Assembly: GCF_001542915.1 (NCBI RefSeq)
Contig: NZ_LNNH01000012.1
Span: forward strand, 62,001-126,000
Direction of reading: 5' to 3'
Source: Peribacillus simplex
GTDB taxonomy: Bacteria > Bacillota > Bacilli > Bacillales > DSM-1321
Length of the DNA: 64,000 nucleotides
Part shown: one piece after another, positions 10,633 to 19,473 of the stretch
How positions within the stretch are numbered: the first letter of the stretch is position 1
How the letters are laid out: the number at the start of each line of letters is the position of its first letter
Position numbers and translations under genes: made by a program
Notes under the pieces: model-generated
What the model was told of the DNA's origin: nothing
The model's input: the letters and a program-made list of their open reading frames with translations, nothing else
Databases searched by the model: none

Positions 10633-11166
10633 ATGACAAACACGAATTGGACGATCGACCCGACACACAGTACGATTGAATTTTCCGTAAAACATATGAT
10701 GATCGCTAAAGTTAAAGGCAGCTTCAATAAATTCAGCGCAAACATTTCAGCGGACCCAACTGATCTGACTACTGCAGAAATCGATTTCACCGTAGATGTA
10801 GCCAGCATTGACACCCGTAATGCAGACAGAGATAATCACCTGCGGTCTGCTGACTTCTTCCATGTAGAAAATAATCCAACATTAACATTCAAGTCAACGA
10901 AAATCGTGAAAACGGATGACGACGAATACGATGTAACTGGAAATGTAACCCTTAATGGAATGACTAAAGAAGAAACCTTTGCGATCACCTTTGAAGGCCA
11001 AGGAAAAGATCCGTGGGGAAATGAAAAAGCAGGATTTAGCGGAAAAGGAAAAGTTAAACGCAGTGATTATGGTTTAACTTATAACGCAGCATTGGAAACG
11101 GGCGGCGTCCTTATTGGCGATCAGATCACTCTTACCCTCGACATCGAGGCAGCTAAAGAAGCTTAA
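10633..11166 (+). CDS. YceI-family protein (polyisoprenoid-binding-like lipocalin fold)
   Basis: A 177-residue protein of the YceI family: an extended beta-barrel that binds isoprenoid chains in characterised members. Visible signatures are the N-terminal WTIDPTHSTIEFSVKHMM, the DNHLRSADFFHVENNPTLTF segment (about 73-92) and the C-terminal GVLIGDQITLTLDIE. There is no signal peptide, so it is cytoplasmic here, unlike many Gram-negative homologues. TAGGAGGAATAATC gives a strong ribosome binding site. The gene is monocistronic between a consensus promoter and a terminator. Its role in Bacillaceae is unknown; the operator beneath its promoter suggests inducible expression. Confidence 0.9.
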   Translation: MTNTNWTIDPTHSTIEFSVKHMMIAKVKGSFNKFSANISADPTDLTTAEIDFTVDVASIDTRNADRDNHLRSADFFHVENNPTLTFKSTKIVKTDDDEYDVTGNVTLNGMTKEETFAITFEGQGKDPWGNEKAGFSGKGKVKRSDYGLTYNAALETGGVLIGDQITLTLDIEAAKEA

Positions 11167-11173
11167 TGAATTG

Positions 11174-11228
11174 TACCCTGAAGAGCAGACACTTAAATAA
11201 GTGGCTGCCCTTCAGGGTCTTTTTTTGT
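11174..11228 (+). terminator. Terminator of the yceI-family gene
   Basis: ACCCTGAAG pairs with CTTCAGGGT around a loop containing a further ACTTA/TAAGT pairing, followed by seven T. Confidence 0.9.
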
Positions 11229-11271
11229 ACACTGAATGTACTGCAGGAATAAGTATAGAGGCCAGCGGGAT

Positions 11272-11313
11272 AAAAAAAAGATGATCCCGTTCCATACAGG
11301 GATCATCTTTTTT
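11272..11313. terminator. Bidirectional terminator downstream of the siderophore permease genes
   Basis: AAAAAAAAGATGATCCC and GGGATCATCTTTTTTT flank a 10-base loop. The T-runs on both strands fit termination of the minus-strand permease operon and a back-stop for yceI transcription. Confidence 0.9.
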
Positions 11314-11362
11314 TCATGTCCTTTACATAGTGTACAGTTTAGTTGATCGGCTGCTTCTTTTT

Positions 11363-12418
11363 TTACGCATTTCTCGTTCGATAAAGTAAATATATGAAAT
11401 ATGGGGCCCCTATGCTTGCCGTAAAGACACCGGCTGGTATTTCCAGCGGGGAGAACAAGGTGCGTCCAATCAAATCCGCTATCATGACAAGGATGCCGCC
11501 AAGCAAGGCCGATGCGGGCAACAGTACGCCAAAGCTCGATCCTACCAGCCTTCTTGCCATGTGGGGTGCCATTAATCCGACAAAGCCTATTCCTCCAGCA
11601 AAAGCCGTGGCACCGCCAATCAAGGCCGTACTGATCATCAATAATATGAACCGCTGTTTTTGAACATGCCCGCCAAGACCCGTCGCCAGGTCATCACCAA
11701 GCTCCTGTAAATTTATATTCCTCGCATACAGAAAGGCAATCAGCAGAAACAGAAACGTCCATGGCGCCAGTATGGCGATATTATTCCATGTAGAGTTGGA
11801 AACGGATCCCGTAATCCAGAGGTTTGCCTGGCTAGCTTGATAGACCGGGCCTAGAATCATCATCATCGTCGTGAGCGCCTTCATTAAAGCCATTATCCCG
11901 ATTCCGATCAACACAAGCCTTATCGGGGGAACGCCATTTTTCCAGGCTAAAGCATACACGAGCAATGCTACGATTGTGGCGCCGATGAAGGCAGCTAACG
12001 GCAGCCAATTGATGCTCACCGTCAAAGAATGATTCTTATCGCTAAAAACAGCCATGAAGCCAACGACAGCCACTGTCGCCCCTCCCGTGATTCCCAGGAT
12101 ATCGGGTGAGGCAAGCGGATTTCGGATCATCCCCTGAAGAATCCCTCCCGCTACTGCAAGACCCATCCCTACCAAAAGGGCAACGATGATTCTCGGCAGT
12201 CGAAAGGATTGGATGATCAGGCGATCACCATCCGTTCCCCCTCCGAATAAGACCTGCAGGACATTCCATGGATGGATATTCATTTCACCCAATCCAGTGC
12301 TGAGTACAAATACTGAGGAAGTGACCAAAAATAATATGAAAACAATGATCATCGCTTTTTTATCCATTAAGAATGATATTTTTTCATTAAATAAACGAAA
12401 GCTCTTATATGACTTCAT
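11363..12418 (-). CDS. yfhA: Iron-siderophore ABC transporter permease (FecCD family, YfhA-like)
   Basis: Inner-membrane permease subunit of a ferric hydroxamate-type importer. Its 351 residues show the FecCD features GMGLAVAGGILQGMIRNPLASPDILG (about 80-105), GDDLATGLGG (the loop that contacts the ATPase) and the C-terminal GRTLFSPLEIPAGVFTASIGAPYFIYLL, with about ten membrane segments. It overlaps the preceding permease gene by four bases (ATGA), so the two are coupled. No ATPase gene is adjacent; in B. subtilis the YfiYZ-YfhA schizokinen/arthrobactin system borrows YusV. The symbol is inferred from this arrangement. Confidence 0.85.
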   Translation of the reverse strand: MKSYKSFRLFNEKISFLMDKKAMIIVFILFLVTSSVFVLSTGLGEMNIHPWNVLQVLFGGGTDGDRLIIQSFRLPRIIVALLVGMGLAVAGGILQGMIRNPLASPDILGITGGATVAVVGFMAVFSDKNHSLTVSINWLPLAAFIGATIVALLVYALAWKNGVPPIRLVLIGIGIMALMKALTTMMMILGPVYQASQANLWITGSVSNSTWNNIAILAPWTFLFLLIAFLYARNINLQELGDDLATGLGGHVQKQRFILLMISTALIGGATAFAGGIGFVGLMAPHMARRLVGSSFGVLLPASALLGGILVMIADLIGRTLFSPLEIPAGVFTASIGAPYFIYLLYRTRNA

Positions 12419-13419
12419 CGGCTGCCGAACCCCTTTCTAGCTATGTAAATAAAGAATGGGGTGCCAATGATCGCCGTCATGACTCCGACGGGAACTTCCC
12501 TGGGCATCAGGATATACCTGGAGAGGATATCGGCTGCAAGTAAAAGCACCGCCCCGAGTAGTCCGGAAAATGGAATCAGCCAGCGATGATCGGTTCCTAC
12601 TATATAACGGGTAAGATGAGGGACGACAATTCCTATGAACCCTATCGGTCCCGCCACCGCAACGGATCCACCGGCGAGCAGGATGATTGCCAGCCCCAGG
12701 ACCGATTTTAGAATAACGACATTCAATCCGAGACCTTTTGCCACATCTTCACCCATGGATAACACATTCATTTTTCCGGAAACGATCAAGGCCAGTCCCC
12801 ATCCAACGATAAGGTAAGGAAGGACCGCAACTAAATTATCAAGACTCCGGCCGGAAACCGATCCGGCAAGCCAGAACAAAACTTGATCCAATAGTGCCTC
12901 ATTGGAAACCAGGAGACCTTGCGTCAGTGAAGCTACCATCGCGGACATCGCTGCTCCAGCCAAAGTCAGCTTCATCGGTGTCAAACCGCCCCGTCCCATG
13001 CTTCCTATCATATATATACTTGTTGCCGCGATTGCGGCCCCGATGAAAGATAACCAGGTGAATATTTGGAGATTGCTTACCCCAAAAATGGTGATGCCCG
13101 TGACTACCGCCAAGCCCGCGCCGGCGTTGACTCCGAATATATCCGGTGAAGCGAGAGGGTTTTTAGTCAATGTTTGCATCAGCACCCCTGAAATAGCCAA
13201 ACTTGCACCTATCGCCGAAGCGATCAAGGCACGCGGAAGTCTGACAGATTGGATCACGATATGTTCGTTCGACCCATCGAAATGGGTGAAAGCATCAATG
13301 GCCATGTGCCATGTAGTATTCGTATAACCGTATACAATGCTTGAGCACAGTAAAAAAAGCAGCAAAAGTATGGTAATGAATAGCCCCATCCATTTCTGCC
13401 ATGTATTTTTCAATAACAT
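12415..13419 (-). CDS. yfiZ: Iron-siderophore ABC transporter permease (FecCD family, YfiZ-like)
   Basis: Second permease of the same importer, 334 residues. It carries the parallel signatures GASLAISGVLMQTLTKNPLASPDIFG (about 73-98), GEDVAKGLGLN and REVPVGVMTAIIGTPFFIYIARK, with nine to ten membrane segments. It is first in the operon and divergent from the binding-protein gene; the shared intergenic region holds Fur boxes, so iron limitation should induce both sides together. Which siderophore is carried cannot be read from the sequence; assignment to the YfiZ branch rests on gene order and the missing ATPase. Confidence 0.85.
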   Translation of the reverse strand: MLLKNTWQKWMGLFITILLLLFLLCSSIVYGYTNTTWHMAIDAFTHFDGSNEHIVIQSVRLPRALIASAIGASLAISGVLMQTLTKNPLASPDIFGVNAGAGLAVVTGITIFGVSNLQIFTWLSFIGAAIAATSIYMIGSMGRGGLTPMKLTLAGAAMSAMVASLTQGLLVSNEALLDQVLFWLAGSVSGRSLDNLVAVLPYLIVGWGLALIVSGKMNVLSMGEDVAKGLGLNVVILKSVLGLAIILLAGGSVAVAGPIGFIGIVVPHLTRYIVGTDHRWLIPFSGLLGAVLLLAADILSRYILMPREVPVGVMTAIIGTPFFIYIARKGFGSR

Positions 13420-13498
13420 ATCCAGTTACCTATCCAATCATGTTTATTTACTAGTTTACTTAATTGTACTGGCGTCATCGGAATCATGTCAACGATTT

Positions 13499-13513
13499 TG
13501 ATAATCATTTTCA
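13499..13513. promoter_or_regulatory. Fur box 1 in the siderophore divergent promoter region
   Basis: TGATAATCATTTTCA matches the Bacillus 7-1-7 Fur consensus TGATAATNATTATCA at all defined positions but one. It sits upstream of the -35 of the binding-protein promoter, facing the permease operon. Confidence 0.8.
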
Positions 13514-13521
13514 ATTATATA

Positions 13522-13550
13522 TTGACAGAAAAGTATATTCATTTTATGAT
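13522..13550 (+). promoter_or_regulatory. Sigma-A promoter of the siderophore-binding protein gene
   Basis: TTGACA at 13522-13527, 17 bases, TATGAT at 13545-13550. It is bracketed by two Fur boxes. Confidence 0.85.
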
Positions 13551-13562
13551 GAGGCTGTTAAG

Positions 13563-13577
13563 TGCGAATGATTATCA
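13563..13577. promoter_or_regulatory. Fur box 2, overlapping the transcription start region
   Basis: TGCGAATGATTATCA matches the 7-1-7 Fur consensus at 13 of 15 positions. Its place just downstream of the -10 fits direct repression by iron-loaded Fur. Confidence 0.7.
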
Positions 13578-13605
13578 TTTGCTTATTATTGGGAGGGATA
13601 CATAA

Positions 13606-14595
13606 ATGTTCAGGATCAAGTCATTATTCACAATTTTTACAATATTCGCAGTCTTCCTGCTTGCAGCATGCGGAAACTCGGGAGATAAGAAGTCAGGAAC
13701 TGACACTGCTGATAAAAAAGAGGATACAAGCTATACAATCGAGCACGCAATGGGTTCGACTGATTTGAAAAAAGCGCCAAAAAGAGTAGTCGTTTTGACG
13801 AATGAAGGTACTGAGGCATTACTCGCTTTAGGAATCAAACCTGTTGGTGCCGTACAATCTTGGCTTGGCGACCCTTGGTATGACCATATTAAAGCTGATA
13901 TGGATGGGGTCGAAGTAGTCGGTGTTGAACATGAAGTGAACTTAGAGAAAATCGCATCACTTAAACCAGACTTGATCATCGGCAGCAAGATCCGCCAAGA
14001 AGCGATTTATGATAAATTAAGTGCAATCGCCCCGACCGTCTTTTCGGAAACGCTTAGAGGAGATTGGAAAGAAAACTTTAAGCTTTACGCAAAAGCCGTC
14101 AACCTTGAAGATAAAGGAAATGACGTCATTGCACAATTCGATAAACACGTTGAAGATCTTAAAGCTAAATTGGGTGACAAGGTAAATCAAGAAGTTTCCA
14201 TCGTCCGTTTCATGGCTGGAACTACACGCATTTATTATACGGATTCATTCTCTGGAGTGATTTTCGACCAATTAGGCTTCAAACGTGCTGAACAACAGAA
14301 GGAACTGTTCACTGCTGATAATAAACTTGGCAACCTTGCGATAGAGGTAGGCAAAGAAGTCATTCCTAAAATGGACGGAGATATCCTCTTCTACTTCACT
14401 TACGCTCCTGAAGGAGACAAACAAGCTCTTAGCACTGCAAAAGAGTGGACAAACGATCCGCTTTGGAAAAACCTTGATGCAGTCAAAAAAGGTAATGCCC
14501 ACGAAGTAAGTGATGCAACATGGAATACAGCGGGTGGAGTCATTGCCGCTAATAAAATGTTGGACGATCTAGAAAAAATCATGCTAGAAAAGTAA
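13606..14595 (+). CDS. yfiY: Iron-siderophore substrate-binding lipoprotein (YfiY-like)
   Basis: Extracellular binding protein of the FecB/PeripBP type that delivers ferric siderophore to the YfiZ/YfhA-like permeases. The signal peptide ends in the lipobox LLAAC with Cys22 as the lipidated residue. The mature part has the PKRVVVLTNEGTEALLALGIKPVGAV start and the SLKPDLIIGSKIR motif (about 117-129) of this family. Length 329 residues. GGGAGGG precedes the ATG by 8 bases. It is transcribed divergently from the permease operon under Fur control. Confidence 0.9.
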   Translation: MFRIKSLFTIFTIFAVFLLAACGNSGDKKSGTDTADKKEDTSYTIEHAMGSTDLKKAPKRVVVLTNEGTEALLALGIKPVGAVQSWLGDPWYDHIKADMDGVEVVGVEHEVNLEKIASLKPDLIIGSKIRQEAIYDKLSAIAPTVFSETLRGDWKENFKLYAKAVNLEDKGNDVIAQFDKHVEDLKAKLGDKVNQEVSIVRFMAGTTRIYYTDSFSGVIFDQLGFKRAEQQKELFTADNKLGNLAIEVGKEVIPKMDGDILFYFTYAPEGDKQALSTAKEWTNDPLWKNLDAVKKGNAHEVSDATWNTAGGVIAANKMLDDLEKIMLEK

Positions 14596-14625
14596 GGATT
14601 ACGATCCAGCAAAACTAGCTAAAAA

Positions 14626-14676
14626 AGCACCCTATAGAATAGACATTTTGAAAAGTCTATCCTGTAGGGTGCTTTT
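14626..14676 (+). terminator. Terminator of the siderophore-binding protein gene
   Basis: AGCACCCTATAG and CTGTAGGGTGCT (one G-T pair) with an inner ATAGAC/GTCTAT pairing form a long hairpin followed by TTTTGTTT. Confidence 0.9.
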
Positions 14677-14769
14677 GTTTTCCGATTACCCACGGTTTTG
14701 CAGGATCGGACTTTATCCGTTCCATTGCTCTTCACTCCATATGATCAGATTCTGCTTGCTCCCAGTTTT

Positions 14770-14916
14770 GGAGGTTTATACTTAGACCGCTTCTTTCCAC
14801 TACAGGCGCTCGCTTACCCAAAGGCGGTCCGAAAACTTCCTCGGCGCTTTCGTCTCTGGGGTCTCACGTATACGCGCATTTCCTAAGCGACAGTCTCTCA
14901 CCCTTCGTTGGAACCT
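14770..14916. repeat. Degenerate Bacillaceae intergenic repeat element
   Basis: The stretch contains, in order, GGCGCTCGCTT, GGCGGTCCG, CTTCCTCGGCGCTTTCGTC, TGGGGTCTCAC, CAGTCTCTCACCCTTCGTTGG. These match, in the same order, a roughly 120-150 base interspersed repeat that I remember as common between genes of Bacillus and relatives (CTCCTCGGCGCTT... TGGGGTCTC... GAGTCTCGC). It is non-coding and decayed. Identification is from memory; no second copy occurs in this window. Confidence 0.5.
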
Positions 14917-14951
14917 AAAAAAAATGCCGCCTGCAAAATACAGACAGCATC
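14917..14951 (-). terminator. Terminator of minJ
   Basis: On the minus strand ATGCTGTCTG pairs with CAGGCGGCAT (G-T pairs included) around a 7-base loop, followed by eight T. Confidence 0.85.
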
Positions 14952-15035
14952 TCCTTCAAGTTGTTAAACTTTATTTTCAAAGAGTCCATCCTGTCCTATT
15001 TTACCTGTGGACGGTCAGGTTTGCCGGGTTTGCCG

Positions 15036-16229
15036 TTAACCCGCTTGTCCTCTTTCCTTCAGTTGATCGTCAACGAACAGGATGCCCAATTCATAATGCT
15101 CGCCATCAAATAACGCTCTTTGCACGAATCGAATCTGTTCATTATTATCGATGACCTCGAGCTTGCAATGGGCTCTGTTGATTTGGAGCGCCCTGTATAG
15201 CTCTTCTTCTTCCCTGACGATGACCCCGTTGATTTTCGAAATGATCTCGCCTTTGACTAGTCCCATTTTATCAGCAGGGGACTGAGGGATGACGCCTAAG
15301 ATCTGGACACCGAGCTTGCTTTTTGAAAAATAAAAAGGAAGCCTTTCATCCATCGCCTTCTGGGAGTAGTGCAGGAATTCACGTCCAACCATTGCCAATA
15401 CGGCCGTTATGACCGCCAGCACCGGGTACCAGTAGCCAATGATGGCCATGCCTGTAATCACCATTCCTAAAGCTCCGACCTTTTTCCCATGTGCCCTGAT
15501 TGCCTGCTCTGGAAGCGTTCCGTGAACTTTCTGCTTGAAACCGATTAAAAATGGCAGCACAATTGGCGATATCGCCATATCCCCGATCGAAAAAACCGGA
15601 TACCATTCGAAGGGCGCCGGAAGATGTCCTCCCGGTATCATGACGAACATCGGGATTAGCCAGATCCTTTGTGAAACGTAAACACCTATCGGCTGCCCCC
15701 TCTTTGACACCTGCAGCTGAGGGGAGACCTTTTTGCTGCCGTTGCCAACCATTAAAAATCCTTCAGCAATTAGCAAAAGCCCTATCAAGATAACAAGTGT
15801 CGGATAGATGGACCGATCGAGCTGATTCATGGCATCCTGCAATATCGGCAGCTTGATGTTCCTATCATATAAAAAGAAAAGGATGAAGAAGGTGATTCCC
15901 ACTGTATATACGGGTGAGATTACCCTCCTGTTCATGGTCAGTACAGCCAAAATCGTTACACCGGCCATGATGAACATCGCTGCCAATGGAATGGTCATTC
16001 CTGATGCAAGCGTTAAGCATGAAAGAATCAACCCCCATATCAATCCATGAGGCAACAACGACCGCATTTCCATGGAAATCCTGTAGACCTTCGTATTAAA
16101 ATCATGGCGTTCCCGTTTAACGCGAAGATAGCCGATGAATAAACAATAGGCAATCGAAATATAAAGCAAAGGATGAAGGAATAGCTTTCCTAATCCCATC
16201 ATGCATGCAGTCAGCCAATCCGTTGTCAA
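15036..16229 (-). CDS. minJ: Cell division topological determinant MinJ
   Basis: Membrane scaffold that links DivIVA at the poles and division sites to MinD. The 397 residues equal the B. subtilis length as I remember it. About eight membrane segments fill the first two thirds, and a C-terminal PDZ domain starts near residue 300 (LGVQILGVIPQSPADKMGLVKGEIISKINGVIV). It lies downstream of ctpB as in B. subtilis, but the swrA gene that stands between them there is missing. The protein ends in a charged tail (FVDDQLKERGQAG). Confidence 0.88.
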   Translation of the reverse strand: MTTDWLTACMMGLGKLFLHPLLYISIAYCLFIGYLRVKRERHDFNTKVYRISMEMRSLLPHGLIWGLILSCLTLASGMTIPLAAMFIMAGVTILAVLTMNRRVISPVYTVGITFFILFFLYDRNIKLPILQDAMNQLDRSIYPTLVILIGLLLIAEGFLMVGNGSKKVSPQLQVSKRGQPIGVYVSQRIWLIPMFVMIPGGHLPAPFEWYPVFSIGDMAISPIVLPFLIGFKQKVHGTLPEQAIRAHGKKVGALGMVITGMAIIGYWYPVLAVITAVLAMVGREFLHYSQKAMDERLPFYFSKSKLGVQILGVIPQSPADKMGLVKGEIISKINGVIVREEEELYRALQINRAHCKLEVIDNNEQIRFVQRALFDGEHYELGILFVDDQLKERGQAG

Positions 16230-16404
16230 TTTCTTTCCACCATCCTCAATGGGTAATTAAATAGTTGTGCAATTCGTTCTTGTCAGTTACCTCCTATTCT
16301 ATCAAAAATGTAACCTCCATGCCTATCAAGATGCAGAAAAATTAGCTTTATCGCAAGTTTGTTCCGCATTCTTTTCATGATGCGGAAATAGCTGGCACCA
16401 AACA

Positions 16405-16433
16405 AAGAAAAGGCACCGCTTCAGGGGCGGCAC
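16405..16433 (-). terminator. Terminator of ctpB
   Basis: On the minus strand GGTGCCGC pairs with GCGGTGCC (two G-T pairs) around a 7-base loop, followed by TTTTCTTTG. Confidence 0.75.
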
Positions 16434-16442
16434 CTCCTTTTA

Positions 16443-17867
16443 TCATTTCACGAGATAGTTCAAAGCCGTTCTTAACTGAATATCATTGTCTTCATCTTGG
16501 ATTTTTTCCAGAATCGCACTTTCCAAATGGGCTGCGGTTTTCGCATCCAGCTTTCCTGTCACTTTCAGGTCATACTGCTTTTGAAAGGCTTTTACGGCAA
16601 TTTCCGTATTCCAATCATAATAGCCGTCTTCGCGTCCCGTTTCAAACCCAAGTCCCTTCAGAATGCTTTGGGCATATTGGATTTGTTCATCGTTCATGTC
16701 GCGCTCGAACACCCCTTCGACCGCAAGCTGATGGGCATTAAAGTATTCCGGCTGCTTCACCTTGATCGTCGGTTCGATCCCTTTTTTATGGATCCAGTTC
16801 CCTGAAGGTGTCAGCCACTTATACAGTGTAAGTTTAATCTTGCTGCCATCCCCCATCGGTACAGCCTGCTGCACGGTCCCTTTCCCGAAGGTCTTCTCCC
16901 CGATCAATGGGTAGCCTCCCGCCTCCTGCATCGCTCCAGCTAGGATTTCCGAGGCAGAGGCGCTCCCTTTATCCGTCAAGACTGCAATGGGATAATCTTT
17001 CGCTTTCTTGAGGGTTGTAAAAAACGATTGCCTTTCGCCCGTTCGTTCGGCTATTTGCAAAAACGGTTTTTCTTTTGTAATGAACTCTCCAAGAATCGTT
17101 TCCACACTTGAAAGAAGGCCGCCTGGATTGCCGCGTACATCTATGACCAAGCCTTTAATCCCTTTCTTTTCTAACTGCTTCATCTGCTTTTTGAAATCTG
17201 CCGCCGTATTTTCCGAGAAAGTGGTTAACTCGATGTAGCCAATCTGTTCCCCGCCCACTTCTTTAACGGATGAAAAAACGGTATCCAGCGGTATTTCAGC
17301 ACGCACCATATTGAACTCAAGGGGATTGGAAACCCCCGCTCGCTTTACTTCCATTTTGACGGGTGAGCCCTTTTCGCCCCGAATTTTCAGGCGTGTTTCA
17401 TACAGATCCAAGCCCTCGACACTCTCTCCATTCACCTTAAGGATTTGGTCTTTCGGCTTCAAGCCCGCCTTTTCGGCTGGCGAATCCTTGTAAGGAGAAA
17501 CGATGATGACCTTGCCATCTTCCATGCCGATTTCAGTCCCTATCCCTTCGAAAGAGGAATCCAGGGTTTCATTGAATTGCTTGGCGGTCTCCTTGTCCAT
17601 ATAAACGGAATAAGGATCTTTCAAAGATGATAGCATGCCCTGGATCGCCCCTTCCACCAAACGGGAGCCATCCACCTGCTCGACATACTCACTGACGATC
17701 AAGCCATAAGCTTGCTCCACTTTTGCCCATTCCTTATCCTTGGATACGGCTGGGCTTTCAGGGTTTGTTTCCTGTTTATCCGGGAGGTTTGTCCAATATA
17801 TGCCCCCCACTGCTCCAATGGCTAGTGATATGATGATGGCTAGCGGAAGAACCCATTTTTTGACCAT
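16443..17867 (-). CDS. ctpB: Carboxyl-terminal processing serine protease CtpB (S41 family)
   Basis: Secreted PDZ protease of the S41 family; B. subtilis CtpB trims SpoIVFA to activate sigma-K processing during sporulation. After an N-terminal membrane anchor (about residues 3-23) comes a PDZ domain (near 90-175), the S41 domain with nucleophile Ser in KGSASASEI and the general-base Lys in GEKTFGKGTVQ, then a C-terminal peptidoglycan-binding domain (LGFETGREDGYYDWNTEIAV). The ATG at 17867 was chosen because GGGG lies 6 bases upstream and the peptide begins MVKKW before the anchor. The 29-codon longer reading lacks a plausible site and has a non-signal N-terminus. Confidence 0.9.
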   Translation of the reverse strand: MVKKWVLPLAIIISLAIGAVGGIYWTNLPDKQETNPESPAVSKDKEWAKVEQAYGLIVSEYVEQVDGSRLVEGAIQGMLSSLKDPYSVYMDKETAKQFNETLDSSFEGIGTEIGMEDGKVIIVSPYKDSPAEKAGLKPKDQILKVNGESVEGLDLYETRLKIRGEKGSPVKMEVKRAGVSNPLEFNMVRAEIPLDTVFSSVKEVGGEQIGYIELTTFSENTAADFKKQMKQLEKKGIKGLVIDVRGNPGGLLSSVETILGEFITKEKPFLQIAERTGERQSFFTTLKKAKDYPIAVLTDKGSASASEILAGAMQEAGGYPLIGEKTFGKGTVQQAVPMGDGSKIKLTLYKWLTPSGNWIHKKGIEPTIKVKQPEYFNAHQLAVEGVFERDMNDEQIQYAQSILKGLGFETGREDGYYDWNTEIAVKAFQKQYDLKVTGKLDAKTAAHLESAILEKIQDEDNDIQLRTALNYLVK

Positions 17868-17954
17868 ATTTATCCCCATTTCTGACCTGATATGTATTCC
17901 ACTATATGTGGCGCCAGGCAAGAATATTCCCTGAGGGTAATGGTGAATGAACAT

Positions 17955-17991
17955 AAAAAAACAGACCAGGAATTTATCCTGGTCTGTTTTA
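17955..17991 (-). terminator. Terminator of the M23 peptidase gene
   Basis: AAACAGACCAGGA and TCCTGGTCTGTTT form a perfect inverted repeat with a 5-base loop and T-runs on both strands; it lies between the peptidase stop and ctpB. Confidence 0.9.
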
Positions 17992-18009
17992 CTGCAATAA
18001 TATGGGGTA

Positions 18010-19380
18010 TTAATTAGGTATATAGTTTAATGGATTGACAGCATTCGATTTGCTATAATTCCATGCACCTTTATGCAGCTCGAAGTGCAAATGCTGTCCA
18101 AATGAATGGCCTGTGTTCCCCATGATGCCCACTTGTTGGCCTTTGGCAACCACAGCGCCCTCACTTACTTGTCTAGAGCGTAAATGTGCATAAACCGTAG
18201 TCCATTGCTGCCCACCGATTGAATGGGTAACGAAGACGACGTTTCCGTATGTACTGGAGTGGTAAGAACGGCTTACGACCCCGTCGGCTGCCGCTACAAC
18301 CGGAACCGTTCCACTAGCAGCAATATCAATGCCGGCATGCTGTTTATTCCAGCGTTCACCCATTGTCGAAGATACATATCCTGCACTCGGTCTTGTGAAT
18401 GTACCCGATGATACCGCAGGGACTTCACTTACATGGGACGAAGGAGCTGGCGCTGAACTGCTTTTTGCGCTAGGTGCCGGAGAAGATTGTTGCTTGGATT
18501 CCGACGCTTGTGATGCTGCTTTTGCAGCTGCTTGTGCCGCTTCCTGCTCTGCACGTTTTTTTGCTTCGGCTGCCGCTTTTTTACGGGCGGCTTCCAATTC
18601 CGCAAGACGTTGATGTTCTAGGCTGATGGCTGATTTGATGGCTTTTTCCTGAGCGGAAAGGTTCGCCTTTTCTTCCTCTAAGCCCATCTTCTCGTCTTCA
18701 TGCTTTTTAGTTTGTTCCTTCAGTTGCTTGACTAAAGCGTCCTTTTCCTGCTTTTGCTGTTTTTGCTGCTTTTGGATTTCCAATAGTTCAGCTTTTGCCA
18801 CTTCCAAACTAGCAAGCTTCGTTTCAACAGCATTTTGTTTTTCTTCAAGATCTTTTTTATCAAGTTCATGCTGCTTCAGAATATCCCGGTCGGCCTCAGC
18901 GATCGTTGCTACAGCTCCGACACGGTCCACTAAATCTCCAAAACTTGATGATCCGAATAGCACTTCAAGGTAGTTGACATCCCCGCCGGTTTCCTGGAAA
19001 GAAAGTGCCCTCTCCTTCAATACTTCATTACGTTTGGCGATCCGTTCCTTCAACACTTTAATCTCTTTTTTCAATGCTTCGATTTCGTCTTTCGTTTGTG
19101 TAATTTCAGCATTTTTAGCATCGATTTTTTTGGTGGATTCTGCAATTTTCGCTTCGATTGCATCGATTTGTTCTTCTGCAGTCATTTGCTTATCCTGAAG
19201 GTTATCGATTTTCTTCTCCGTGTCTGAAATGTTCGATTCAACACCTGAACGTTTTTCCTGAATCGATTCTTTCTGCTTTTCCAGATCCGATATGGACTCA
19301 GCATGAACGGATGGTACTGCCAGAAGGCTTCCTAAACCAATCATGATGGAAGCATTCATGGCAATGATATTTTTTTTCAA
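18010..19380 (-). CDS. Secreted coiled-coil murein hydrolase with C-terminal M23 (LytM) domain
   Basis: A 456-residue EnvC/PcsB-like protein. It has a signal peptide ending near VHA (about 27), then long coiled coils to about residue 255, an alanine/serine-rich linker, and a LytM domain with the zinc motifs HAGIDIAASG and HLHFE. All expected zinc ligands are present, so it is probably an active endopeptidase rather than only an activator. It directly follows ftsE-ftsX in the same direction, which suggests FtsEX controls it, as with EnvC, PcsB or CwlO. The start is TTG at 19380, about ten bases after AAAGGGG. B. subtilis has no such gene at this position. Confidence 0.88.
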   Translation of the reverse strand: MKKNIIAMNASIMIGLGSLLAVPSVHAESISDLEKQKESIQEKRSGVESNISDTEKKIDNLQDKQMTAEEQIDAIEAKIAESTKKIDAKNAEITQTKDEIEALKKEIKVLKERIAKRNEVLKERALSFQETGGDVNYLEVLFGSSSFGDLVDRVGAVATIAEADRDILKQHELDKKDLEEKQNAVETKLASLEVAKAELLEIQKQQKQQKQEKDALVKQLKEQTKKHEDEKMGLEEEKANLSAQEKAIKSAISLEHQRLAELEAARKKAAAEAKKRAEQEAAQAAAKAASQASESKQQSSPAPSAKSSSAPAPSSHVSEVPAVSSGTFTRPSAGYVSSTMGERWNKQHAGIDIAASGTVPVVAAADGVVSRSYHSSTYGNVVFVTHSIGGQQWTTVYAHLRSRQVSEGAVVAKGQQVGIMGNTGHSFGQHLHFELHKGAWNYSKSNAVNPLNYIPN

Positions 19381-19473
19381 CGTTTCATATCCCCTTTCAA
19401 TCCCGTCACATCAATTGCCTTGCAACGTCTCTCTATCTATACCAAGCTTCTTTTTTAATAAAAGGAGCAACTT

